Of a DNA stretch of 64,000 bases, positions 57,490 through 64,000 are shown in pieces. This DNA is from Polynucleobacter sp. MWH-Braz-FAM2G (GTDB lineage Bacteria > Pseudomonadota > Gammaproteobacteria > Burkholderiales > Burkholderiaceae): positions 1 to 64,000 of the forward strand of contig NZ_CP061300.1 in NCBI RefSeq assembly GCF_018687635.1, read 5' to 3'. The notes under the pieces were generated by a model. That model worked only from the letters and a program-made list of their open reading frames with translations, did no database searches and was not told where the DNA came from. Position 1 is the stretch's first letter. Each line of letters opens with the position of its first letter. The position numbers and the translations under genes were made by a program.

Positions 57490-57531
57490 GATGTATAACG
57501 TGGCAGCACCACAACGCTCTTTGGAATTAAT

Positions 57532-57843
57532 ATGCAAAACCAAAAAATTCGTATTCGCCTTAAAGCATTTGATTACCGTTTAATCGATCAGTCCGCAGCT
57601 GAAATTGTTGATACAGCTAAGCGTACTGGTGCAGTTGTTAAGGGCCCTGTACCTTTGCCAACACGTATTGAGCGATTTGATATTTTGCGTTCACCACATG
57701 TGAACAAGACATCTCGTGATCAGTTAGAGATCCGTACCCATCTCCGTTTGATGGATATCGTTGATCCTACAGAGAAAACCGTAGATGCTTTGATGAAATT
57801 AGACCTCCCAGCAGGCGTGGACGTCGAAATTAAGTTGCAGTAA
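57532..57843 (+). CDS. rpsJ: 30S ribosomal protein S10 (NusE)
   Basis: S10 is a 30S head protein and also the antitermination factor NusE, which binds NusB and boxA RNA. The 103-aa product has the conserved [16 protein letters not shown] and [18 protein letters not shown] segments. A terminator follows, so rpsJ appears to belong to the str transcript rather than to the rplC operon. Confidence 0.98.
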   Translation: MQNQKIRIRLKAFDYRLIDQSAAEIVDTAKRTGAVVKGPVPLPTRIERFDILRSPHVNKTSRDQLEIRTHLRLMDIVDPTEKTVDALMKLDLPAGVDVEIKLQ

Positions 57844-57853
57844 TTTGTTGTTT

Positions 57854-57884
57854 CCAGTCTCGGCACTTGCCAAGACTGGGTTTT
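57854..57884 (+). terminator. Intrinsic terminator after rpsJ
   Basis: An 11-bp stem (CCAGTCTCGGC/GCCAAGACTGG, one C-A mismatch) with loop ACTT is followed by GTTTT. Confidence 0.75.
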
Positions 57885-57917
57885 CGGGATAGAATCTAAG
57901 GCTCTGCTGAGTGAATT

Positions 57918-57945
57918 TTGGCAGATTTTACGGTTTTATTAGCAT
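57918..57945 (+). promoter_or_regulatory. Possible promoter of the rplC operon
   Basis: TTGGCA (57918-57923), a 16-bp spacer and TAGCAT (57940-57945) lie in the 192-bp A+T-rich spacer between the rpsJ terminator and rplC. The match is moderate. The leader to rplC would be about 90 nt and may carry an L4 control site as in E. coli. Confidence 0.4.
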
Positions 57946-58041
57946 TAAAAACGTTGTAAGTTATTGATTTAGAAGTACTTTTACTTGTAAATCACTTAAA
58001 TTAATTTTGCCGACCAATCGAAGTCGGCGTGGAGCATGAAT

Positions 58042-58698
58042 ATGAGCTTAGGCTTAATCGGCCGCAAGGTCGGCATGACCCGTCTTTTTACGGACGAAGG
58101 GGAAGCGATTCCTGTCACCGTAATTGACGTGAGCGACAACAGAATCGCTCAAATCAAGACCCAGGCAACTGATGGCTATGACGCTATCCAGTTGGCACAT
58201 GGCACACGTAGAGCTACTCGCGTTACCAAATCAATGGCTGGTCACTTTGCAAAAGCAGGTGTTATGGCCGGTAATGCGCTCAACGAATTCCAATTAGATG
58301 CAGCAAAAATTGCAGAGATGACACCAGGACAAGTAATTCCTGCTGACGCTGCGTTTACTGCTGGTCAAAAAGTGGATGTGCAAGGCGTAACAATCGGTAA
58401 AGGTTACGCAGGTACCATCAAGCGTTACCACTTTGCTTCTGGTCGCGCATCTCACGGTAACTCTAGATCACACAACGTACCAGGCTCTATTGGTATGGCA
58501 CAAGATCCAGGTCGCGTTTTCCCAGGTAAGCGCATGACTGGCCACCTTGGTGACGTTACACGTACCGTACAAAATTTAGTTATCGCACGCATTGATGCAG
58601 AACGTAATCTCATCATGGTTAAAGGCGCTATTCCAGGTGCCCCAGGCGGTAAAGTTATTGTTACTCCAGCGGTGAAGACGCCGTTGAAGAAGAAATAA
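58042..58698 (+). CDS. rplC: 50S ribosomal protein L3
   Basis: L3 is an early 50S assembly protein near the peptidyl-transferase centre. Two in-frame ATGs exist, at 58036 and 58042. GGAG at 58031-58034 is only one base from the first but seven from the second, so 58042 is chosen, giving 218 aa starting [16 protein letters not shown]. The internal loop segment [16 protein letters not shown] is present. Confidence 0.96.
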   Translation: MSLGLIGRKVGMTRLFTDEGEAIPVTVIDVSDNRIAQIKTQATDGYDAIQLAHGTRRATRVTKSMAGHFAKAGVMAGNALNEFQLDAAKIAEMTPGQVIPADAAFTAGQKVDVQGVTIGKGYAGTIKRYHFASGRASHGNSRSHNVPGSIGMAQDPGRVFPGKRMTGHLGDVTRTVQNLVIARIDAERNLIMVKGAIPGAPGGKVIVTPAVKTPLKKK

Positions 58699-58709
58699 GG
58701 AGAGCGAAT

Positions 58710-59330
58710 ATGGAACTTAAGCTTCTCCAAGACAACGGTACTTTAGGTGCGGGCGTACAAGCTTCACCAGAAGTATTCGAGCGCGAATATAACGAAGCGT
58801 TGGTGCACCAAGTTGTAGTTGCTTACCAAGCAAATGCACGTAGCGGTAACCGCGCACAAAAAGATCGTGAGCAAGTTAAGCACACAACTAAGAAACCTTG
58901 GCGTCAAAAAGGTACTGGTCGTGCACGTGCTGGTATGAGCTCTTCCCCGCTGTGGCGTGGAGGTGGTCGTATATTCCCGAATTCTCCAGAAGAGAATTTC
59001 AGCCAAAAAGTAAACAAGAAAATGTACCGCGCAGGCATGAGATCAATTCTGTCTCAGTTGGCACGTGAAGGTCGTTTGAATGTTGTTGACCAATTCAATC
59101 TTGACGCTCCAAAGACTAAAGTTTTAGCTGAAAAAGTTAAAGCTATGGGCTTGGATTCAGTCTTGATCATCGTAGATCAGGTTAGCGAGAATTTGTACTT
59201 GGCATCACGCAACTTGCATAAAGTTGCCGTGGTTGAGCCACAGCATGCTGATCCATTAGCTTTGGTCCAATACAAAAAAGTATTGGTAAGCAAAGCAGCG
59301 ATCGCAAAAATTGAGGAGTTGCTGAAATGA
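58710..59330 (+). CDS. rplD: 50S ribosomal protein L4
   Basis: L4 lines the exit tunnel and in E. coli represses the S10 operon. The 206-aa product has the tunnel loop [21 protein letters not shown]. The stop overlaps the rplW start by 4 bp (ATGA). Confidence 0.97.
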   Translation: MELKLLQDNGTLGAGVQASPEVFEREYNEALVHQVVVAYQANARSGNRAQKDREQVKHTTKKPWRQKGTGRARAGMSSSPLWRGGGRIFPNSPEENFSQKVNKKMYRAGMRSILSQLAREGRLNVVDQFNLDAPKTKVLAEKVKAMGLDSVLIIVDQVSENLYLASRNLHKVAVVEPQHADPLALVQYKKVLVSKAAIAKIEELLK

Positions 59331-59641
59331 GCCAAGTCCGTAAAAACGATCACAACCTGATGAAGGTTCTGCTTGGTCCTGTTATCTCTGAGAAAGCCAC
59401 TATGGTTGCAGAGAAAAACGAACAAGTAGTTTTCCAAGTAGCTCGCGATGCAAACAAGAGCGATGTAAAACAAGCAGTTGAATTGCTCTTCAAAGTGCAA
59501 GTTGACTCAGTTCAAATCGTAAATCAAAAAGGTAAGCCTAAGCGCTATGGCCGTTTTGAGGGTCGTCGTGACCACACTAAGAAGGCCTATGTGAATTTGA
59601 AGCCAGGTCAAGAAATTAACTTTGAAGCGGAGGCGAATTAA
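59327..59641 (+). CDS. rplW: 50S ribosomal protein L23
   Basis: L23 sits at the exit of the tunnel and docks trigger factor and SRP. The 104-aa product has [26 protein letters not shown] and [18 protein letters not shown]. Overlaps rplD by 4 bp. Confidence 0.97.
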   Translation: MSQVRKNDHNLMKVLLGPVISEKATMVAEKNEQVVFQVARDANKSDVKQAVELLFKVQVDSVQIVNQKGKPKRYGRFEGRRDHTKKAYVNLKPGQEINFEAEAN

Positions 59642-59643
59642 TC

Positions 59644-60474
59644 ATGCCTTTGATGAAGACAAAACCGACCTCACCAGGTCGTCGCTCAATGGTCAAGGTG
59701 GTCAATCCAGACCTCCATAAAGGTAAGCCTTTTGCTCCATTGTTAGAGCCACAGTTTCAAAAAGCAGGCCGTAACAACAACGGTCATATTACTACTCGCC
59801 ATAAGGGCGGTGGTCATAAGCATCACTATCGTGTTGTTGACTTTAAGCGCAATGATAAAGATGGTATTCCAGCAAAAGTTGAACGCTTGGAATACGATCC
59901 AAACCGCAGTGCAAATATTGCATTGATCGTGTTTGCTGATGGTGAGCGTCGTTATATTCCTGCTGCTAAAGGCATGACTGTTGGCCAAGCAATCATGAAT
60001 GGCTCAGAAGCGCCAATCAAGTCTGGCAACAATTTACCTATCCGTAATATTCCAGTTGGTAGCACGATTCACTGCGTTGAAATTCTTCCAGGTAAGGGCG
60101 CACAAGTTGCACGTTCAGCTGGCGGTTCAGCAGTCTTGTTGGCTCGTGAAGGTGTATACGCTCAAGTACGTTTGCGCTCCGGTGAAGTTCGCCGTGTCCT
60201 GATTGAGTGCCGTGCCACTATTGGTGAAGTTGGCAACGAAGAGCATAGCTTGCGTCAAATTGGTAAAGCAGGTGCAAATCGCTGGCGTGGTATTCGCCCA
60301 ACCGTTCGCGGTGTGGCAATGAACCCAGTAGATCACCCACACGGTGGTGGTGAAGGTAGAACTGGTGAAGGCCGCGTACCTGTATCTCCATGGGGCACTC
60401 CAACCAAAGGTTATCGCACACGTCGCAATAAGCGCACAACTTCGATGATCGTTCAACGTCGTCAAAAACGTTAA
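59644..60474 (+). CDS. rplB: 50S ribosomal protein L2
   Basis: L2 is needed for subunit joining and peptidyl transfer. The 276-aa product has the signature region [18 protein letters not shown] with the conserved histidine. Two bases separate it from rplW. Confidence 0.98.
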   Translation: MPLMKTKPTSPGRRSMVKVVNPDLHKGKPFAPLLEPQFQKAGRNNNGHITTRHKGGGHKHHYRVVDFKRNDKDGIPAKVERLEYDPNRSANIALIVFADGERRYIPAAKGMTVGQAIMNGSEAPIKSGNNLPIRNIPVGSTIHCVEILPGKGAQVARSAGGSAVLLAREGVYAQVRLRSGEVRRVLIECRATIGEVGNEEHSLRQIGKAGANRWRGIRPTVRGVAMNPVDHPHGGGEGRTGEGRVPVSPWGTPTKGYRTRRNKRTTSMIVQRRQKR

Positions 60475-60493
60475 GCGATAAGGATAAATAGAT

Positions 60494-60772
60494 ATGACAC
60501 GTTCAGCTAAAAAAGGCCCATTCTGCGACGCCAGCTTAGTAAAAAAAGTTGAAGTTGCACAAGCCAACAAAGACAAAAAGCCGATCAAAACTTGGTCACG
60601 CCGTTCAACAATCCTCCCAGACTTTATTGGTCTGACGATTGCTGTGCATAACGGTCGTCAACACGTTCCGGTATATGTATCAGAAAACATGGTGGGTCAT
60701 AAGTTAGGCGAATTTGCCTTGACCCGTACTTTCAAAGGTCACGCTGCTGACAAGAAAGTAACGAAGAAGTAA
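60494..60772 (+). CDS. rpsS: 30S ribosomal protein S19
   Basis: S19 forms part of the 30S head with S13. The 92-aa product has [19 protein letters not shown] and the C-terminal [21 protein letters not shown]. Confidence 0.98.
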   Translation: MTRSAKKGPFCDASLVKKVEVAQANKDKKPIKTWSRRSTILPDFIGLTIAVHNGRQHVPVYVSENMVGHKLGEFALTRTFKGHAADKKVTKK

Positions 60773-60782
60773 GGGGATGATG

Positions 60783-61112
60783 ATGGAAGTTAAAGCTATT
60801 CACAAGGGTGCCCGCATTTCTGCGCAAAAAACACGTTTGGTCGCCGACCAAATTCGTGGTTTGCCAATTGCTCGCGCATTAAACATTTTGAACTTCAGCC
60901 CCAAGAAAGCTGCCTTCATTGTGAAGAAAGTTGTTGAGTCCGCAGTGGCCAACGCTGAACACAACAAAGGTGCTGACATTGACGAGCTCAAGGTAGCAGC
61001 AATTATTGTTGATAAAGGCACTTCATTGAAGCGCTTTACAGCACGCGCTAAGGGTCGTGGCAATCAAATTGAAAAACAAACTTGTCACATTAGCGTGACC
61101 TTGAGTAACTAA
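60783..61112 (+). CDS. rplV: 50S ribosomal protein L22
   Basis: L22 reaches into the exit tunnel. Three ATGs lie in tandem (60777, 60780, 60783). AAGGGG at 60771-60776 is best spaced for the last, giving 109 aa starting [19 protein letters not shown], one residue shorter than E. coli L22. The tunnel beta-hairpin segment [16 protein letters not shown] is intact. Confidence 0.97.
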   Translation: MEVKAIHKGARISAQKTRLVADQIRGLPIARALNILNFSPKKAAFIVKKVVESAVANAEHNKGADIDELKVAAIIVDKGTSLKRFTARAKGRGNQIEKQTCHISVTLSN

Positions 61113-61120
61113 GGAAAAAT

Positions 61121-61948
61121 ATGGGCCAAAAGATTAACCCTACCGGATTCCGACTCGCGGTAACGAAGAATTGGACATCACGTTGGTATGCAAACAATAC
61201 TGACTTCGCAAAGATGCTGAAAGAGGACGTAGATGTTCGCAGCTATTTGAAGAAGAAGTTAAAGAATGCCTCTGTTAGCAAGGTTGTGATTGAGCGTCCT
61301 GCAAAGAACGCGCGCATCACTATCTACAGTTCACGTCCAGGCGTTGTAATTGGTAAAAAAGGTGAAGACATTGAAGTGCTCCGCCGCGAATTACAAAAGC
61401 GCATGGGTGTTCCAGTTCATGTGAATATCGAAGAAATTCGTAAGCCTGAAGTTGACGCACAATTGATCGCAGACTCTATTACTCAACAGTTAGAAAAGCG
61501 CATCATGTTCCGTCGCGCAATGAAGCGTGCGATGCAAAGCGCAATGCGTCTTGGCGCACAAGGCATTAAGATCATGTCGTCAGGTCGTTTGAATGGCGCT
61601 GAGATTGCTCGTCGCGAATGGTACCGTGAAGGCCGTGTTCCACTTCATACATTGAAGGCGGATATCGATTACGCAACCTCAGAAGCTGAAACAACATACG
61701 GCATCATCGGTGTAAAAGTTTGGGTATACAAAGGTGACACATTGGGTCGTGGTGCAGAAGCTCAGGTTGCTGCACAAGCTGCTGAACCCGCTGCCGAAGA
61801 AAAGAAAACTCGTCGTGCCCCAAGCAAGACAGCTGCACGTAAACCAGCTGCTGGCGCAGACAAGCCATTAGTTGCTGCTAAACCAGCAGTAAAGCGTGTG
61901 CGTAAGGTTGAAACACCAGCCGCAGATACGCAGAAGTCAGGAGAGTAA
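61121..61948 (+). CDS. rpsC: 30S ribosomal protein S3 with a C-terminal extension
   Basis: S3 lines the mRNA entry channel and has helicase activity with S4 and S5. Residues 1-212 are a normal S3, including the KH motif [16 protein letters not shown]. Residues about 213-275 are an extra tail of A, K, P and E, basic and probably disordered. E. coli S3 has 233 residues. Such tails are common in Burkholderiales. Confidence 0.97.
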   Translation: MGQKINPTGFRLAVTKNWTSRWYANNTDFAKMLKEDVDVRSYLKKKLKNASVSKVVIERPAKNARITIYSSRPGVVIGKKGEDIEVLRRELQKRMGVPVHVNIEEIRKPEVDAQLIADSITQQLEKRIMFRRAMKRAMQSAMRLGAQGIKIMSSGRLNGAEIARREWYREGRVPLHTLKADIDYATSEAETTYGIIGVKVWVYKGDTLGRGAEAQVAAQAAEPAAEEKKTRRAPSKTAARKPAAGADKPLVAAKPAVKRVRKVETPAADTQKSGE

Positions 61949-61950
61949 GC

Positions 61951-62364
61951 ATGCTACAACCAAAGCGTCGCAAGTATCGTAAGGAACAAAAAGGCCGTAA
62001 CACTGGCGTGGCAACACGTGGTAGTTCTGTAGCCTTTGGTGACTTTGGATTGAAGGCCGTTGGCCGTGGTCGTTTGACAGCTCGTCAAATTGAGTCAGCA
62101 CGTCGTGCAATGACTCGTCACATTAAACGTGGTGGCCGTATTTGGATTCGCATTTTCCCAGATAAGCCAATTTCACAAAAACCCGCTGAAGTACGTATGG
62201 GTAACGGTAAAGGTAATCCTGAGTACTACGTTGCTGAAATTCAACCAGGCAAAGTGCTCTACGAGATGGACGGTGTTGACGAGCAATTGGCGCGTGAAGC
62301 TTTCAAGCTTGCTGCTGCTAAGTTGCCTTTACAGACCACTTTCGTGATTCGCCATTTAGGTTGA
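61951..62364 (+). CDS. rplP: 50S ribosomal protein L16
   Basis: L16 organises the A-site region of the 50S subunit. The 137-aa product starts [17 protein letters not shown] and has the [16 protein letters not shown] motif; its arginine is the family site of YcfD-type hydroxylation in some bacteria. Two bases follow rpsC. Confidence 0.98.
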   Translation: MLQPKRRKYRKEQKGRNTGVATRGSSVAFGDFGLKAVGRGRLTARQIESARRAMTRHIKRGGRIWIRIFPDKPISQKPAEVRMGNGKGNPEYYVAEIQPGKVLYEMDGVDEQLAREAFKLAAAKLPLQTTFVIRHLG

Positions 62365-62378
62365 TCGGGATAGAGATT

Positions 62379-62573
62379 ATGAAAAATACAGAATTAGCAT
62401 CAAAAGATCTGGCTGCTTTAAATGCAGAGTTAACCGAGTTGCTTAAAACCGGTTTTAAACTCCGTATGCAAAAAGGCACTCAGCAACTCACAAATACCAG
62501 TCAATTGGGTAAGAATAAGCGCGACATCGCTCGTGTGAAGACTTTTATTGCCCAAAAGACTGCACAGAAATAA
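62379..62573 (+). CDS. rpmC: 50S ribosomal protein L29
   Basis: L29 sits by the tunnel exit next to L23. The ATG at 62379 is preferred: it gives 64 aa ([20 protein letters not shown]), the usual length. An upstream in-frame TTG at 62361 would add six residues and overlap rplP. Confidence 0.96.
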   Translation: MKNTELASKDLAALNAELTELLKTGFKLRMQKGTQQLTNTSQLGKNKRDIARVKTFIAQKTAQK

Positions 62574-62585
62574 GGAAAAAGGGAT

Positions 62586-62855
62586 ATGACAGAATTATCT
62601 AAACCCTTGCGCCGTACCCTAGTGGGACGCGTTGTTAGTGACAAAATGCAAAAAACTGTGACGGTGTTGGTTGAGCGTCAAGTTAAGCATCCAGTGATTG
62701 GTAAGTATGTTGGCCAATCCAAAAAGTACCATGCGCATGATGAAGCTGGTACATACAAGATGGGTGATACCGTTGAAATTGCTGAATCTAAGCCAATTTC
62801 TCGCACTAAATCTTGGGTTGTGACCCGTTTAGTAGAAGCTTCAAAGGGTATTTAA
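62586..62855 (+). CDS. rpsQ: 30S ribosomal protein S17
   Basis: S17 is an early 16S-binding protein. The 89-aa product has [21 protein letters not shown] and the OB-fold end. It is the last gene of the S10-type operon; a terminator hairpin and a promoter follow. Confidence 0.97.
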   Translation: MTELSKPLRRTLVGRVVSDKMQKTVTVLVERQVKHPVIGKYVGQSKKYHAHDEAGTYKMGDTVEIAESKPISRTKSWVVTRLVEASKGI

Positions 62856-62865
62856 AGAAATATTG

Positions 62866-62902
62866 GGGATTTTGGCGAACTTTATTGCCAAATCCCTGTT
62901 TT
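62866..62902 (+). terminator. Probable terminator after rpsQ
   Basis: GGGATTTTGGC pairs with GCCAAATCCC (one bulged T) around a 10-nt loop, followed by TGTTTT. It overlaps the -35 of the promoter at 62885. Confidence 0.6.
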
Positions 62903-62914
62903 GCGTAGTAGAAT
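62885..62914 (+). promoter_or_regulatory. Predicted promoter of the spc operon (rplN onward)
   Basis: TTGCCA (62885-62890), an 18-bp spacer and TAGAAT (62909-62914), each 5 of 6 to consensus. This is the E. coli S10/spc operon boundary too. A 7-bp hairpin GCTTCTC/GAGAAGC (62920-62944) opens the predicted leader of about 118 nt. Confidence 0.65.
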
Positions 62915-63038
62915 AGAAGGCTTCTCTGGTTTTATTGGAGAAGCAGTGTTTTTCATTAATTCCGGGTTTTAATTTTCGTTAAAACCCATAGACGGAACCA
63001 AGACTGTTTGCCTTTGGCCAATAAGTTGGGGATTAGAA

Positions 63039-63407
63039 ATGATACAAACCGAAAGTAGATTACAGGTTGCCGATAACACAGGCGCCAGTGAAGTTTTGTG
63101 CATCAAGGTATTGGGCGGCTCAAAGCGTCGTTACGCCAGTATTGGTGATGTCATCAAAGTCAGCGTTAAGTCTGCTGCTCCACGTGGCCGTGTAAAAAAA
63201 GGTGACATTTATAACGCAGTTGTGGTGAGAACTGCAAAAGGTGTTCGCCGTCCAGACGGTTCATTGATTAAGTTCGATGCAAACGCAGCGGTATTGCTCA
63301 ACGCAAAGTTAGAGCCAATTGGCACACGTATCTTTGGACCTGTCACACGCGAATTGCGTACTGAGAAGTTCATGAAGATCGTTTCTCTCGCCCCCGAAGT
63401 TATTTAA
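63039..63407 (+). CDS. rplN: 50S ribosomal protein L14
   Basis: L14 lies at the subunit interface and binds RsfS. The 122-aa product starts [20 protein letters not shown] and ends in the conserved [13 protein letters not shown]...[10 protein letters not shown]. First gene of the spc operon. Confidence 0.98.
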   Translation: MIQTESRLQVADNTGASEVLCIKVLGGSKRRYASIGDVIKVSVKSAAPRGRVKKGDIYNAVVVRTAKGVRRPDGSLIKFDANAAVLLNAKLEPIGTRIFGPVTRELRTEKFMKIVSLAPEVI

Positions 63408-63416
63408 GAGGCTGAT

Positions 63417-63725
63417 ATGAAAAAGATTCGTAAAGGTGATTCCGTAGTTTTATTGACTGGCCGCGATAAAGGCAAGCAAGGGACTGTAACGGCCGTTCTC
63501 GAAAACAAATTAGTAATCGAAGGCGTGAATATCTACAAAAAGAGCGTTAAACCTAATCCAGCTGCTGGTGTTACTGGCGGCATGATTGATAAGACGATGC
63601 CTGTTCACATTTCTAATGTGGCTTTGGTTGACGGTAACGGCAAGCCATCACGTGTTGGTATCAAACTCGTTGATGGTAAAAAACAGCGTTTCCTCAAAAC
63701 CACTGGCGCAACTTTAAGCGCATAA
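63417..63725 (+). CDS. rplX: 50S ribosomal protein L24
   Basis: L24 is an assembly initiator for the 50S subunit. The 102-aa product has the KOW motif [20 protein letters not shown] at its N-terminus. It lies 9 bp after rplN. Confidence 0.97.
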   Translation: MKKIRKGDSVVLLTGRDKGKQGTVTAVLENKLVIEGVNIYKKSVKPNPAAGVTGGMIDKTMPVHISNVALVDGNGKPSRVGIKLVDGKKQRFLKTTGATLSA

Positions 63726-63741
63726 GGGGTACGGAGAAATT

Positions 63742-64000
63742 ATGAGCACACGTTTTCAAGAGCACTATCAAGCTAAAGTTGTTGCAGATTTAATTGCCAA
63801 ATTTGGCTACAAGTCTGTAATGGAAGTTCCACGCATTACTAAAGTAACCCTGAATATGGGTCTTGGTGATGCAGTGAACGACAAGAAAATTATCGAAAAT
63901 GCAGTTGGTGATTTAACTAAAGTTGCTGGTCAAAAGCCAGTTGTAACTAAAGCTAAAAAAGCGATCGCTGGTTTCAAGATTCGTCAAGGTTACCCAATCG
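63742..64000 (+). CDS. rplE: 50S ribosomal protein L5 (partial, cut by the window edge)
   Basis: The first 86 residues of L5 are visible, starting [14 protein letters not shown] after ACGGAGAAATT. They include the conserved [21 protein letters not shown] and [20 protein letters not shown]5 binds 5S rRNA. The gene continues beyond base 64000. Confidence 0.97.
   Translation, partial: MSTRFQEHYQAKVVADLIAKFGYKSVMEVPRITKVTLNMGLGDAVNDKKIIENAVGDLTKVAGQKPVVTKAKKAIAGFKIRQGYPI

Overview
The window reads as the origin-proximal part of a betaproteobacterial chromosome, most likely Polynucleobacter (Burkholderiaceae). The 16S rRNA gene (33829-35361) looks like that genus. The dnaA-dnaN-gyrB start, moderate-to-low GC, tRNA-Tyr/Gly/Thr-tuf-tRNA-Trp-secE-nusG block and C-terminally extended L10 and S3 all fit. 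Species cannot be settled by eye.

Layout. 1-6044: dnaA, a DnaA-box-rich spacer (likely oriC), dnaN, gyrB, a small SET-domain protein and a DUF3717-type protein. 6147-10732: a five-gene branched-chain-amino-acid-type (HAAT) ABC importer. 10809-11579: a TSUP permease. 11638-15975: mnmG-rsmG-parA-parB with two perfect parS palindromes, one over the mnmG promoter and one inside mnmG. 16004-23208: the complete F1Fo ATP synthase operon, then hemE and priA. 26731-33351: a mixed-strand stretch holding gcvH, a metallo-beta-lactamase-fold hydrolase, a 63-aa CxxC protein, a fatty acid desaturase, tRNA-Arg, two c-type cytochromes, rsmI, a DiaA/GmhA-like SIS protein, a DolP-like lipoprotein and a GNAT acetyltransferase. 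33352-39004: one complete rRNA operon (16S, tRNA-Ile, tRNA-Ala, 23S, 5S). 39029-52873: tRNA-Tyr/Gly/Thr, tuf copy 1, tRNA-Trp, secE, nusG, rplKA, rplJL, rpoBC. 52883-64000: rpsL, rpsG, fusA, tuf copy 2, rpsJ, then rplC to rplE (cut by the window edge).

Nearly all genes point rightward, away from the presumed origin. The content is housekeeping: replication start, chromosome partition, energy conversion and the transcription/translation machinery. There is no transposase, prophage, CRISPR array, toxin-antitoxin pair or evident defence island.

No new multigene system was recognised. The observations most worth a second look are regulatory: parS over the mnmG promoter; two mutually exclusive RNA hairpins between rplL and rpoB; an intrinsic-terminator hairpin just before rplJ; a hairpin plus boxA motif ahead of rpsJ (whose product S10 binds boxA with NusB); DnaA boxes ahead of priA; non-ATG or awkward starts of the TSUP permease and atpI; and an ABC ATPase pair whose unusual residues all fall in one composite ATP site. 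Motif positions were read by eye; no search or folding program was run.
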